The notes beneath the pieces are model-generated. The model worked only from the letters and a program-made list of their open reading frames with translations. It ran no database searches and was not told where the DNA came from. Made by a program: the position numbers and the translations under genes. DNA of 10,120 nucleotides from Rhodobiaceae bacterium. Its GTDB lineage: Bacteria > Pseudomonadota > Alphaproteobacteria > Parvibaculales > Parvibaculaceae. Shown here piece by piece: positions 1 through 7,588 of this stretch. The number at the start of each line of letters is the position of its first letter. Position 1 is the first letter of the stretch. The stretch lies in contig NVSO02000197.1 of assembly GCA_002401305.2 (NCBI GenBank), positions 1-10,120 of the forward strand, given 5' to 3'.

Positions 1-543
1 AGTAAGACAGCTTTCGGCATGGCCTTTTTGCTCAAGAAAAACCACGGAGCCAAATGCAAAGTTCTCGGCCTCACATCCCCTGGCAATATTGAATTTGTCA
101 AAGCACTGGGTTGTTATGATCAAGTCGTGAGCTATGACGATGTGGCCAAATTAGATGCGTCGCGGAAATCCTTCTATGTGGATTTCTCTGGCAACTCCGG
201 GCAACGCAAATCTGTACATGACCACTTCGGCGAGCAACTTACCTATGACTGCATCGTGGGCAGTTCGCACTGGGATCAATCAGGCTGGCTTGAAGACCTT
301 GCAGGACCTAAACCCACTATCTTCTTTGCGCCTGATCAAGCAAGCAAACGATTGAAAGAATGGGGCGGCGCTGAGTTCCAAGCGCGCTATGCAAAGGCTT
401 GGTCCGCCTTCCTTGACGTGGCCAAGACTGGTTTGACCATTAACAATCTCTGCGGTGTCGAAACCCTTCGGGATTCATGGCTTCAAATTGTCGAAGGGAA
501 AGCACGCCCAGACCAAGGCATGGTTTTCACCCTTCACAAATAG
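1..543 (+). CDS. DUF2855 family protein (3' part, 5' end outside window)
   Basis: The reading frame is open from base 1 and ends at TAG 541-543, giving 180 visible codons. The first in-frame ATG, at 19, is internal: the codons before it read SKTAFG, part of a Ser-Lys-Thr-Ala motif typical of DUF2855 proteins and related to the cofactor-domain region of medium-chain dehydrogenases/reductases. A Rossmann-like stretch follows (KVLGLTSPGNIEFVKALGCYDQVVSYD), which in family members compares with the 'new nucleotide-binding strand plus GcYD' region of zinc-less MDR enzymes. DUF2855 proteins are usually about 350-370 residues, so roughly the C-terminal half is present. No enzymatic activity is established for the family and I assign none. 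The gene is followed by a terminator-like hairpin and a separate promoter, so it is probably not part of the downstream regulon, although it runs in the same direction. Confidence 0.8.
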   Translation, partial: SKTAFGMAFLLKKNHGAKCKVLGLTSPGNIEFVKALGCYDQVVSYDDVAKLDASRKSFYVDFSGNSGQRKSVHDHFGEQLTYDCIVGSSHWDQSGWLEDLAGPKPTIFFAPDQASKRLKEWGGAEFQARYAKAWSAFLDVAKTGLTINNLCGVETLRDSWLQIVEGKARPDQGMVFTLHK

Positions 544-558
544 AACCCATCAACATTT

Positions 559-586
559 GCCCAGCTGCGTTGACGCGCGGCTGGGC
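559..586 (+). terminator. Terminator-like hairpin after the DUF2855 gene
   Basis: A perfect 7-bp inverted repeat, GCCCAGC at 559-565 and GCTGGGC at 580-586, encloses a 14-nt GC-rich loop that can pair further (GCG with CGC). It begins 15 nt after the stop codon. No run of T residues follows (the next bases are ACTCCTT), so it is not a canonical intrinsic terminator. It may act as a weak or factor-assisted terminator, or as a 3' mRNA-stabilising hairpin. Confidence 0.5.
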
Positions 587-590
587 ACTC

Positions 591-614
591 CTTGGCTTGA
601 GGTCTTGGCTTGAG
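591..614 (+). repeat. Tandem 11-bp direct repeat next to the promoter
   Basis: CTTGGCTTGAG occurs at 591-601 and again at 604-614, a 13-bp period. The second copy also forms part of a small inverted repeat, GGTCT (601-605) with AGACC (613-617), and supplies the TTGAGA used as the -35 element of the downstream promoter. It may be a local slippage duplication or an activator half-site pair. No function is established. Confidence 0.5.
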
Positions 615-639
615 ACCCTGTGAAAATAACTCGTATATT
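611..639 (+). promoter_or_regulatory. Predicted sigma70-type promoter of the first amidohydrolase operon
   Basis: TTGAGA at 611-616 matches the -35 consensus TTGACA at 5 of 6 positions. TATATT at 634-639 matches the -10 consensus TATAAT at 5 of 6. The spacer is exactly 17 nt. The -10 hexamer lies inside the palindrome at 620-644, the arrangement expected if a bound repressor occludes RNA polymerase. The transcription start would fall near 646, giving a leader of about 65 nt before ATG 712. This is a prediction from sequence only. Confidence 0.6.
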
Positions 640-644
640 TTCAC
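620..644. promoter_or_regulatory. 25-bp palindromic operator, site A (GTGAAAA-N11-TTTTCAC)
   Basis: GTGAAAA at 620-626 and TTTTCAC at 638-644 form perfect 7-bp inverted arms around an 11-bp centre. The symmetry extends inward to GTGAAAATA against TATTTTCAC, a 9-bp perfect arm. The site overlaps the predicted -10 hexamer, ends 67 nt before the first amidohydrolase ATG, and has the same arm sequence and spacing as site B at 8316-8340. The likely ligand is the XRE-cupin regulator encoded in this window (inference); a repressor role fits the overlap with the promoter. Confidence 0.7.
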
Positions 645-711
645 AAATACGCTCGACCCCTCCTGTCCCTCATGGCACTCTACTCCCAATAATAAAACTT
701 GGGAGAGCATC

Positions 712-2349
712 ATGTCTGTGACGGTTTATTCAGCCCGTTCTATCATCACAATGGATCCATCTTGTCCGACAGCAACACATGTTGCGGTGAAGGATGGCAA
801 AATTTTATCTGTTGGCACGTTGGAAGAAGTTTCAATGTGGGGCGACTATCAGCTCGACACCCAGTTTGCCGACAAGGTTTTGATGCCAGGGATGATCGAG
901 GGGCACAGCCACATATTGGAAGGTGCCTTATGGGACCACGCTTATGTTGGCTATTATGACCGCTTGGGCCCCGACGGCACCACTCATAAAGGGCTTACCG
1001 ACTTAGAAACGGTGATCGAGAAACTCAAAGAACTCGATGCAGCCCTGCCTGATCCTGACACGCCCTTGGTTGGCTGGGGGTTTGATCCCATCTTCTTTGG
1101 GGGCACTCGGGTCAAAGCCAGCGACCTTGACCGCGTCTCGACAACACGGCCCATCATTTTACTCCATGCCAGTTTGCACCTGATCAACACCAATAGCGAA
1201 GTATTGCGCCGCTCAGAGATCGACCGTTCAATCAATTTGGACGTTGTCTTTAAAGATGAAAAGGGCGAACCAACGGGCGAATTTGCCAGCATGGTGGGTA
1301 TCTATTTGGCCACCAAAGGGATCGACTTTGATATGATGGGGGCCTCGACCTCGCCTCAATCGCTCCGCAACTTCGCCAACCTATGCCGCCTTGCGGGTGT
1401 CACGACCGTGACGGATTTGCACAGCGATCTCAATGAGCAGACGGTTGCCCGCTATGTGGCTGAGACAAGCAAGCCGGATTATCCGTGCCGTTTGGTTACT
1501 GCCTTTGGCGGTACGCTTATGCCCCCCGCTGAAGGATTGGCGCGGGTCCAAGCCGCACAGAAACATAACACCGACAAAGCCCGCTTTGGTTTGGTGAAAT
1601 TGGTTGCCGATGGGTCCATTCAAGGCTTCACCGCGCGCCTTAAGTGGCCGGGATATTTTAACGGCAATGCAAATGGCCTTTGGTACATCGAGCCTTCCGC
1701 CCTTGCCTCCACCATCAAGACCTATCACGACGCGGGCCATCAAATTCATATTCATACGAATGGGAATGAGACAACCGAAGCTGTGATTGAAGCCTTAGAA
1801 GAAGTTTTGCGCGAAAGCCCGTGGGGCGACCACCGCCACACATTGCAGCATTGCCAAATGGCGGATGAAGCACAGTTTAGCCGCATGGCCGATTTGGGCA
1901 TTGGGGTAAACCTGTTCTCCAATCACATCTATTATTGGGGCGACCTACACTACACCACTATCCTGGGGCCGGACCGTGCGAATAAAATCGATAACGCGGG
2001 TGCTGCTTTGAAAAATGGCGTTGCGCTTGCCATCCATTCAGATGCACCGATCACCCCGATTGATCCGCTCTTCACCGCATGGTGTGCGATCAACCGCACA
2101 ACCTCTACGGGCCGCGTCCTTGGGGGCGAAGAAGAAACGTTGGATTTGGACGAGGCGCTTTACACCATTACGATGGGGGCTGCCCGCTCGCTCAAAATGG
2201 ACAGCGAAGTGGGGAGCATTGAGGTTGGCAAATGGGCCGATTTTGCCGTGCTTGAAGATGACCCTTATGAGCTTGGTCCGGAAAACCTCAAAGACGTTCG
2301 TGTCTGGGGCACCGTACTGGGTGGGCGTATCTTTTCCAACGAGGGCTAA
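712..2349 (+). CDS. Amidohydrolase family 3 (YtcJ/NfdA-type) metal-dependent hydrolase, copy 1
   Basis: This 545-residue protein belongs to the amidohydrolase superfamily, Amidohydro_3 branch. These cytoplasmic TIM-barrel metalloenzymes hydrolyse C-N bonds of amides or related compounds; N-substituted formamide deformylase is a characterised relative. A small N-terminal beta domain (about 1-58) leads into the barrel. Visible metal and catalytic residues are HSH (His65, His67) after the MPG motif, Lys296 (KLVADG), His346/His348 (HIHTNG), His380 (LQHCQ) and Asp444 (IHSDAP). The C-terminal GSIEVGKWADFAVL stretch is a family signature. I chose ATG 712 because GGGAGAG lies just upstream and the protein then begins at the conserved V-x-A-R-x-I-I-T-M-D segment. 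An in-frame opening from 610 would run through the promoter and operator. The CobW-type GTPase gene follows after 34 nt, probably co-transcribed. It is a paralogue of the gene at 8373. The substrate is unknown. Confidence 0.9.
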   Translation: MSVTVYSARSIITMDPSCPTATHVAVKDGKILSVGTLEEVSMWGDYQLDTQFADKVLMPGMIEGHSHILEGALWDHAYVGYYDRLGPDGTTHKGLTDLETVIEKLKELDAALPDPDTPLVGWGFDPIFFGGTRVKASDLDRVSTTRPIILLHASLHLINTNSEVLRRSEIDRSINLDVVFKDEKGEPTGEFASMVGIYLATKGIDFDMMGASTSPQSLRNFANLCRLAGVTTVTDLHSDLNEQTVARYVAETSKPDYPCRLVTAFGGTLMPPAEGLARVQAAQKHNTDKARFGLVKLVADGSIQGFTARLKWPGYFNGNANGLWYIEPSALASTIKTYHDAGHQIHIHTNGNETTEAVIEALEEVLRESPWGDHRHTLQHCQMADEAQFSRMADLGIGVNLFSNHIYYWGDLHYTTILGPDRANKIDNAGAALKNGVALAIHSDAPITPIDPLFTAWCAINRTTSTGRVLGGEEETLDLDEALYTITMGAARSLKMDSEVGSIEVGKWADFAVLEDDPYELGPENLKDVRVWGTVLGGRIFSNEG

Positions 2350-2383
2350 TCTCCTCTTATGAAGAGCAGGTGGATATTTCGAC

Positions 2384-3319
2384 ATGGCATTACCCGTCAC
2401 AATATTGAGCGGCTTTTTGGGCAGTGGCAAAACCACCCTGCTCAACCATCTGCTGCGGGCGCCAGACCAGCGGCGCTATGCCATGGTGGTCAATGATTTT
2501 GGCTCCATCAATATTGATGCCGGTTTGATCGATCAGCACGACGGCCAAACCATGACGCTGTCGAATGGGTGCGTGTGTTGCACAATCGGCGATAGCTTTA
2601 TCAGCACGCTGCTTGACCTCACTCGCCAAGCTGATCGTTTTGATCATGTGGTGATTGAAGCCAGCGGTGTGGCCGACCCGGCCCGACTTGCCGATTTTGC
2701 ACAAATCGATAAAGACTTGTGCCTCGACGGCATCATTGTCATGGCCGATGCCAGCGCCTTTTGTGATCAATATTCTGACCCTCGCCTCACCGACACGATT
2801 GAGCGTCAAATCAAGGCGGCAGATCTTTTTGTGCTCAACAAAATGGATTTGGCCGAGCCCTCACAATCTGCACGTTGCGCTGAGATTTTGCGTCGTTACA
2901 AGCCCACCACCCGCATTGTTGAAACGGTACAGGCCTCGCTCCCCCTCCCGCTCCTGTTTGGCGCGCATGGAGAGGAACCGCTCCCCCATGCCTCACACGT
3001 TCATGAGGTGCCGTTTACAACTTGGCAAGGACAAAGCTCCGCGCCCGTGAACCGGGAACGGCTTATGCACTTCTTGGACGGCCTGCCGAATGGCGTGATC
3101 CGCGCGAAGGGTATTGTCTATTTTGACGATGATGCACGGGCGCACAGCGTGCAACTTGCGGGCAATCGGCTTGAGTGCCGCGCTCTAAAAGAGAGCCCTG
3201 CGGCTCTTACAAGCGAGTTGGTCCTCATTGGCGTTGAGCCCTTCCCAACATCGGAACAGCTGACATCGGCCTTTGAACATTGTCTGGTGCCTAACGATCC
3301 ATCGGCTGGATCAAATTAG
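2384..3319 (+). CDS. CobW/COG0523 (G3E) family GTPase, probable metallochaperone
   Basis: This 311-residue P-loop GTPase has a Walker A motif GFLGSGKT at 10-17, the COG0523 metal-binding motif CxCC as CVCC at 63-66, EASG at 92-95 (the G3E acidic motif) and NKMD at 152-155 for guanine recognition. A CobW C-terminal domain spans about 207-290. A modest histidine cluster (195, 202, 205, 207) joins the two domains and could help bind metal. Family members such as ZNG1/ZigA and the nitrile-hydratase activators use GTP to deliver zinc, cobalt or iron to client enzymes. The client is not evident from sequence, but the gene follows the amidohydrolase by 34 nt with its own AGGTGG ribosome site, so that hydrolase is the obvious candidate (inference). 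It is unlikely to be cobalamin CobW, since no cobalamin genes are nearby. The 3' end overlaps the convergent amidotransferase gene by 9 bp. Confidence 0.92.
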   Translation: MALPVTILSGFLGSGKTTLLNHLLRAPDQRRYAMVVNDFGSINIDAGLIDQHDGQTMTLSNGCVCCTIGDSFISTLLDLTRQADRFDHVVIEASGVADPARLADFAQIDKDLCLDGIIVMADASAFCDQYSDPRLTDTIERQIKAADLFVLNKMDLAEPSQSARCAEILRRYKPTTRIVETVQASLPLPLLFGAHGEEPLPHASHVHEVPFTTWQGQSSAPVNRERLMHFLDGLPNGVIRAKGIVYFDDDARAHSVQLAGNRLECRALKESPAALTSELVLIGVEPFPTSEQLTSAFEHCLVPNDPSAGSN

Positions 3320-4150
3320 CACGACAGCGTCGAGCCAATTGCGGAATTCTAATTGGCGGATCGCGGGATCCAAAACATCTTGATCAATACCCAATTTCCA
3401 CGCGAGGTCGAGGCGTGAGGGATCGGCCTGTAAGGCTTCAAGTTCGTCGACATAGGCATTGAGGGCGGCTTGGTCGGAAAAATGACCGTCGCTGATCAAC
3501 CCCTCGGCCCGAAACCTTGTGAGGCCTGCAACTTCGTTCAAATCATATTCTGGGTGATATTGAACCGCCCAAAAGGACGTGCCGTTTTGATCAACCGCTG
3601 CGGCCTGAACCTCTGTCACGCTATTGTTTGCTAGAATGGGTGTGTTTTGCGGCAATGTTGCGACATCATCAAAGTGAGATGTGAGGCCATCAAAACAGGC
3701 TGACTTCCCCCTATAGAGGGGATGTGCTTTGCCTGCGTCGGTTAGGCTGATTTTACGGGCGACGCCGAATTCGCGCCCCTTTGGATTGAGACGGCAGGAG
3801 CCGCCCGCCGCAAGAGCGGCCATTTGCAATGCCCAGCAACTTCCAAAACTAGGGACACCGGCTTTATAAACCGCGCGCGCCAGTTCCACTTGCCGGGTAA
3901 CTTCCGGGGTGGTGTGATAGATGGTGAGGCTAGAGCCTGTCCACAGCACCGCATCATAATCAGCAAGAACAGCGCCTGTGGGCAGTGTGGTTGAGGCATC
4001 GGCCGGGTGCATCACGTCGGCCTCGGCATCAGGCAAAGCAGCTTTGAGCATGTTGAGGTAGAGCGTGCCAGCGCGGGTGCAACTGGCCTGCTCCAATGCG
4101 GCCCTGCCTGGCGCATCATACCCATCCAAAATTAAAAATCGTTTAGACAT
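3311..4150 (-). CDS. Class I glutamine amidotransferase-like protein
   Basis: This protein of about 279 residues carries a GATase_1 fold. The catalytic triad is visible: nucleophile Cys105 in SFGSCWALQ, then His199 and Glu201 in QYHPEYD. The domain covers about residues 2-210, and a C-terminal extension of about 70 residues lacks a recognised motif. The class hydrolyses the glutamine side-chain amide and passes ammonia on. Stand-alone members like this, of the GMP-synthase-glutaminase-like group, often have other substrates such as gamma-glutamyl compounds in amine catabolism. No synthetase partner is adjacent. Two starts are possible, ATG 4159 and ATG 4150. I prefer 4150 because the AAGG at about 4162-4165 is too close to 4159 and the protein then begins MSKRFLILDGYD, as relatives do. 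It is the last gene of the - strand operon, 32 nt after the dioxygenase. Confidence 0.82.
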   Translation of the reverse strand: MSKRFLILDGYDAPGRAALEQASCTRAGTLYLNMLKAALPDAEADVMHPADASTTLPTGAVLADYDAVLWTGSSLTIYHTTPEVTRQVELARAVYKAGVPSFGSCWALQMAALAAGGSCRLNPKGREFGVARKISLTDAGKAHPLYRGKSACFDGLTSHFDDVATLPQNTPILANNSVTEVQAAAVDQNGTSFWAVQYHPEYDLNEVAGLTRFRAEGLISDGHFSDQAALNAYVDELEALQADPSRLDLAWKLGIDQDVLDPAIRQLEFRNWLDAVVLI

Positions 4151-4182
4151 AAGTCTCATCTGCCTTAGAGCGCTGTCGCCCT

Positions 4183-5028
4183 TTACACTGGTTTGTCACC
4201 ATTGATTGTTACGCGGTACAACATGCGTTCGAATTCTTTATAATCATCAACTGCATAGTGCATTACGCACCGATTGTCCCACATAGCAACTTGTTTGGGT
4301 TCCCACCCGATGCGACAGCCGAACTCGGGCCGGGTGCAATGCTTGAAAAGATACTCAAGCAAGGGCTGGCTTTCTTCTTCCGTCATATTCTCAAAGCGGG
4401 TGGTGAACATTGGGTTCACATAGAGCGCCTTGCGGCCTGTCTCTGGATGGGTGCGCACAACAGGGTGCAGCACTTCCTTGAGCACGCTATCGGACCAACG
4501 ATAGGTGATGGCTGTTTTGCCTTCGTATTTTTCCTGCGCAGTATCTGATGTATAGGCATCCTTCGCGGTATGAATGGCTTTCAAGCCACCCAACATCGCC
4601 TTCATGCCATCTGACAAGCGCTCATAGGCCACATATTGAGACGCAAAAAGCGTGTCGCCGCCGTGAGGGGGAATGGTTTGCGCGTAGATGATCGAGCCCA
4701 TTGAGGGTTCTTCAAAGAAGGAATTATCGGTATGCCAGCCAACGCCGAAACTCGCGGATTCGCCCGCAGGCTTGAGCATCTTGATCACTTCTGGCTTCTC
4801 TTCCAGGCCATTTACAATCGGGTGGATTTCGAGAGTGCCGAAACGACGCGCGAAACCAATTTGATCATCCAACGTCAATTCTTGATCGGGGAATACCAAT
4901 ACGGTGTGCTCTAGGAATGCAGCCCTAACCTTGTCGAAAGCATCACTTGTGAGATTTGCCAAATCAACGCCAACAACTTTTGCGCCCAATGATCCTGTAA
5001 GCGGGATTACCTTAAATTCAGTGTCCAT
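4183..5028 (-). CDS. TauD/TfdA family Fe(II)/2-oxoglutarate-dependent dioxygenase
   Basis: This 281-residue enzyme has the normal length for the TauD/TfdA family. The iron-binding facial triad is visible as His99 and Asp101 in WHTDNSF and His257 in NRCVMHYAVDDY. Arg268 or Arg272 in ERMLYRVTI is the expected 2-oxoglutarate-binding arginine. Family members use 2-oxoglutarate, O2 and Fe(II) to hydroxylate a carbon next to a heteroatom, releasing taurine sulfite, a phenol or another fragment. The true substrate cannot be read from the sequence; neighbourhood with an N-demethylating flavoprotein suggests an amine or amide rather than taurine (inference). The start at 5028 has AGGA about 6 nt upstream. 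It follows the FAD/GcvT gene after 56 nt and precedes the amidotransferase closely, so it is very likely in that operon. It is not followed by sulfonate transport genes, which argues against a plain tau locus. Confidence 0.92.
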   Translation of the reverse strand: MDTEFKVIPLTGSLGAKVVGVDLANLTSDAFDKVRAAFLEHTVLVFPDQELTLDDQIGFARRFGTLEIHPIVNGLEEKPEVIKMLKPAGESASFGVGWHTDNSFFEEPSMGSIIYAQTIPPHGGDTLFASQYVAYERLSDGMKAMLGGLKAIHTAKDAYTSDTAQEKYEGKTAITYRWSDSVLKEVLHPVVRTHPETGRKALYVNPMFTTRFENMTEEESQPLLEYLFKHCTRPEFGCRIGWEPKQVAMWDNRCVMHYAVDDYKEFERMLYRVTINGDKPV

Positions 5029-5084
5029 TTGATCCTCATGTGTGCTTTGTTCCAGCGCACTCTATATTTGTTTTGCAAAAATTG

Positions 5085-7565
5085 TTAGCTGCGCACGCGC
5101 TCGCTTTTGGGGTCGTAGAATGGTCGTAAAGAGGCAATGGCTGGAATGCGTTCACCGGCCACCTCAATCTCATATGTCTTTTCGAGCAAGGCAGATACTT
5201 TGGCCTCAGGATCTCGCGGCACGTAGCCCATGCCCATAGATGCGCCCAAGTGGTGCCCGTAGTTGCCTGAGGTTAGATAGCCCACAAATTTTCCGTCCGA
5301 TAAGATAGGTTCATTGTGGAAGAGAAGCGGCTCTGGTGTTGCCAACTTAAATTGTAGGAGGCGTCTCTTGATGCCTTCCTGCTTCACCCGGAGAACCGCT
5401 TCTCTACCTGTAAAATCACCGAACTTCGACGGTGTCTTGTCCAAGCCAACGGCAAAGCCAAGCCCAGCTTCTAAGACATGATCCTCATCGCTGATGTCGT
5501 GCCCAAAATGACGATACCCTTTTTCCATCCGGCAAGAATCCAACACATGCATACCTGCCAGACGTGCGCCAAAGCTTTGCCCTGCTTGATAGACACGCTC
5601 AAAAATGTGATGGGCGAAGTCGGCGGAAATATAAAGTTCCCAGCCAAGTTCTCCCACATAGGTCACCCGGTGGGCGCGTACTTTCGTATGGCCAATTTCA
5701 ATCTCACGTGCGGTGCCAAAGGGAAATGCCTCATTGGAAAGGTCGTCCCTTGTTAGGCTTTGTAACAAATCGCGAGCATTTGGCCCCATCACCGCAAGCA
5801 CAGCCTCACCAGACGTTACATCGGTTACAATGCAGCGCGCTTCAGGCGGCATGGCACGACGCAACCACGTCAAGTCTCGCACGTGTACCGCAGGCGCCGT
5901 TATGATCAGGAAAACAGTTTCAGATAGGCGCGTCACAGTCAGGTCGGCTTCAATGCCCCCCTTGTGGTTGAGCCACTGCGTATAGACAATCTTTCCCGGC
6001 TCTACGGCCACATCGTTGGCGCAGACTTTTTGCAACACTGCTTCGGCGTCTGGCCCTTCTACGCGAAACTTGGCGAATGTGGACAGGTCGAACAGGCCGA
6101 CCTTTTCACGTACTGCCATATGTTCTTGTCGCGCATACTCAAACCAGTTTTGGCGCTTCCATGAATATTCATATTCTGCTTTGCGCCCTTGGGCTTGCTC
6201 CCCTTTGGGCAAAAACCAATTGGCGCGTTCCCACCCGGCATATTCGCCAAAACAAGCGCCAAGTTTTTCTAGTTGGTTATGAAACGGCGTGCGGCGTCCC
6301 CCGCGTGCGGAGGCATATTGGCGGTAAGGGAAATGGTCGGCATAGAGCAGGCCAAGCGTCTCGCCTGTGCGCTCATAAAGATATTGGCGGGTGTTTTGAT
6401 GCGGCTGCATCCGGCGAATGTCGACGTCCCACAGATCAAAGGGCGGCTCGCCTGCGACAATCCATTCCGCCAGCGCCTTGCCTGCGCCCCCGGCAGATTG
6501 AATGCCGACGGAGTTGAACCCAGCGGCAACGTAGAAATTATCAAGCTCAGGTGCTTCGCCCAACAGATAACGGTCGTCAGGTGTGAAGCTTTCAGGGCCA
6601 TTGAACCATGTGGCGATGCCCGTGGTTTCCAACGCTGGCATGCGGTTGATGGCTTTTTCCAAAATAGGCATGAAGTGGTCCATGTCAGCGGGTAATTCAT
6701 CAAAACAAAAGCTCTCCGAAATGCCCTCCATGCCCCACGGCTTTGCGATTGGCTCAAAGGCGCCGAGCAAAATCTTGCCCGCGTCTTCTTTGTAATAGGC
6801 GGCTTCATCGGGCACGCGTAACGTCGGCATGCCGCGTGTCAGCTCATCCATACCCTCTGTAACGACATAGAAATGCTCAGCGGCGTGTACCGGCACGTTC
6901 ACGCCTGCCATCTCGCCGACATCGCGCGCCCACATGCCTGCGCAATTGACCACAACTTCGGCGTCGATGGCGCCGCGTTCGGTCATCACACCGGTCACAC
7001 GACCTTCGTTTTTAAGGATGCCGGTGACCTTGGTGTTTTCAAAAACCTGTGCGCCTCGGTTGCGTGCGCCTTTGGCCAGTGCGTAAGTGATGTTGGTTGG
7101 ATCGCCCTGACCGTCCTGCGGAATCCAGACACCGCCCGTCACACCCTCAGGATTGAGCAGCGGGTATTTCTCCATGCACTCGTCAGGTGTCAGCATATGG
7201 GCCTCAACATCAAATATGCGGGCCATGGAGACATTACGCTGAAACTCTTCCAGCCGCTCTGCTGACAGCGCGACAGAGACAGACCCATTTTGTCGGTAGC
7301 CGGTCGCCATCCCTGTTTCAACTTCGAGGCGGCCGTAAAGATTGGCTGAATATTTTGCCAAGCGGGTCATGTTCCGCGTCGCCCGCAATTGCGCGATCAA
7401 GCCTGCTGCATGCCAAGTCGTGCCGCTGGTGAGCTGTTTGCGTTCCAATACGACGACGTCGCTCCAGCCTAATTCGGTCAGGTGATAGGCGAGCGAACAT
7501 CCGATGATACCACCACCGATGATCACCACACGCGCATATTGGGGAAGATCTTTTTCTTCACTCAT
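5085..7565 (-). CDS. FAD-dependent oxidoreductase with GcvT domain (sarcosine/dimethylglycine dehydrogenase-like)
   Basis: This two-domain enzyme of 826 residues (from ATG 7565) resembles sarcosine and dimethylglycine dehydrogenases in order and length. Residues about 12-380 form the DAO-type FAD domain, with the dinucleotide fold GGGIIG at 17-22. LTSGTTWHAAGL at about 45-56 contains His52, aligned with the histidine that covalently carries FAD in mitochondrial DMGDH and SARDH. A FAO_M linker (about 382-437) precedes the aminomethyltransferase (GcvT) domain from about 440 and its C-terminal barrel (about 720-815). Asp541 in GGIEADLTV matches the catalytic Asp of tetrahydrofolate-dependent GcvT enzymes. 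The expected reaction is oxidative N-demethylation of an amine with transfer of the one-carbon unit to tetrahydrofolate. The exact amine is unknown. An in-frame GTG at 7577 is an alternative start, with neither having a strong ribosome site. The gene lies 11-23 nt after the regulator gene. Confidence 0.92.
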   Translation of the reverse strand: MSEEKDLPQYARVVIIGGGIIGCSLAYHLTELGWSDVVVLERKQLTSGTTWHAAGLIAQLRATRNMTRLAKYSANLYGRLEVETGMATGYRQNGSVSVALSAERLEEFQRNVSMARIFDVEAHMLTPDECMEKYPLLNPEGVTGGVWIPQDGQGDPTNITYALAKGARNRGAQVFENTKVTGILKNEGRVTGVMTERGAIDAEVVVNCAGMWARDVGEMAGVNVPVHAAEHFYVVTEGMDELTRGMPTLRVPDEAAYYKEDAGKILLGAFEPIAKPWGMEGISESFCFDELPADMDHFMPILEKAINRMPALETTGIATWFNGPESFTPDDRYLLGEAPELDNFYVAAGFNSVGIQSAGGAGKALAEWIVAGEPPFDLWDVDIRRMQPHQNTRQYLYERTGETLGLLYADHFPYRQYASARGGRRTPFHNQLEKLGACFGEYAGWERANWFLPKGEQAQGRKAEYEYSWKRQNWFEYARQEHMAVREKVGLFDLSTFAKFRVEGPDAEAVLQKVCANDVAVEPGKIVYTQWLNHKGGIEADLTVTRLSETVFLIITAPAVHVRDLTWLRRAMPPEARCIVTDVTSGEAVLAVMGPNARDLLQSLTRDDLSNEAFPFGTAREIEIGHTKVRAHRVTYVGELGWELYISADFAHHIFERVYQAGQSFGARLAGMHVLDSCRMEKGYRHFGHDISDEDHVLEAGLGFAVGLDKTPSKFGDFTGREAVLRVKQEGIKRRLLQFKLATPEPLLFHNEPILSDGKFVGYLTSGNYGHHLGASMGMGYVPRDPEAKVSALLEKTYEIEVAGERIPAIASLRPFYDPKSERVRS

Positions 7566-7588
7566 TTTGATCGACACTCACTTTGAAC

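Noticed and set aside
610..711. Extended N-terminus of the first amidohydrolase (in-frame opening from 610)
   Set aside because: It would place the promoter and the palindrome at 620-644 inside a coding region, and ATG 712 has a good Shine-Dalgarno sequence and starts at the conserved family N-terminus.
2384..3319. Cobalamin-biosynthesis CobW assignment
   Set aside because: No cobalamin genes are in the window, and CxCC-containing G3E GTPases serve several metals; a general COG0523 label is safer.
4183..5028. Taurine dioxygenase (TauD proper) assignment
   Set aside because: No taurine/sulfonate transport genes are adjacent and the family has many substrates; only the fold and iron/2-oxoglutarate residues are supported.
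5071..5080. TTTTGCAAAA perfect 10-bp palindrome between the dehydrogenase and dioxygenase genes
   Set aside because: It does not fit the GTGAAAA-N11-TTTTCAC pattern, symmetry stops at 10 bp, and no promoter is evident; AT-rich chance is sufficient.
6269..6808. Open frame on the - strand, about 179 codons
   Set aside because: It is an out-of-frame shadow inside the FAD/GcvT gene, with no recognisable domain and no ribosome site; similar frames at 2390-2809, 6273-6695 and 8847-9452 were rejected for the same reason.
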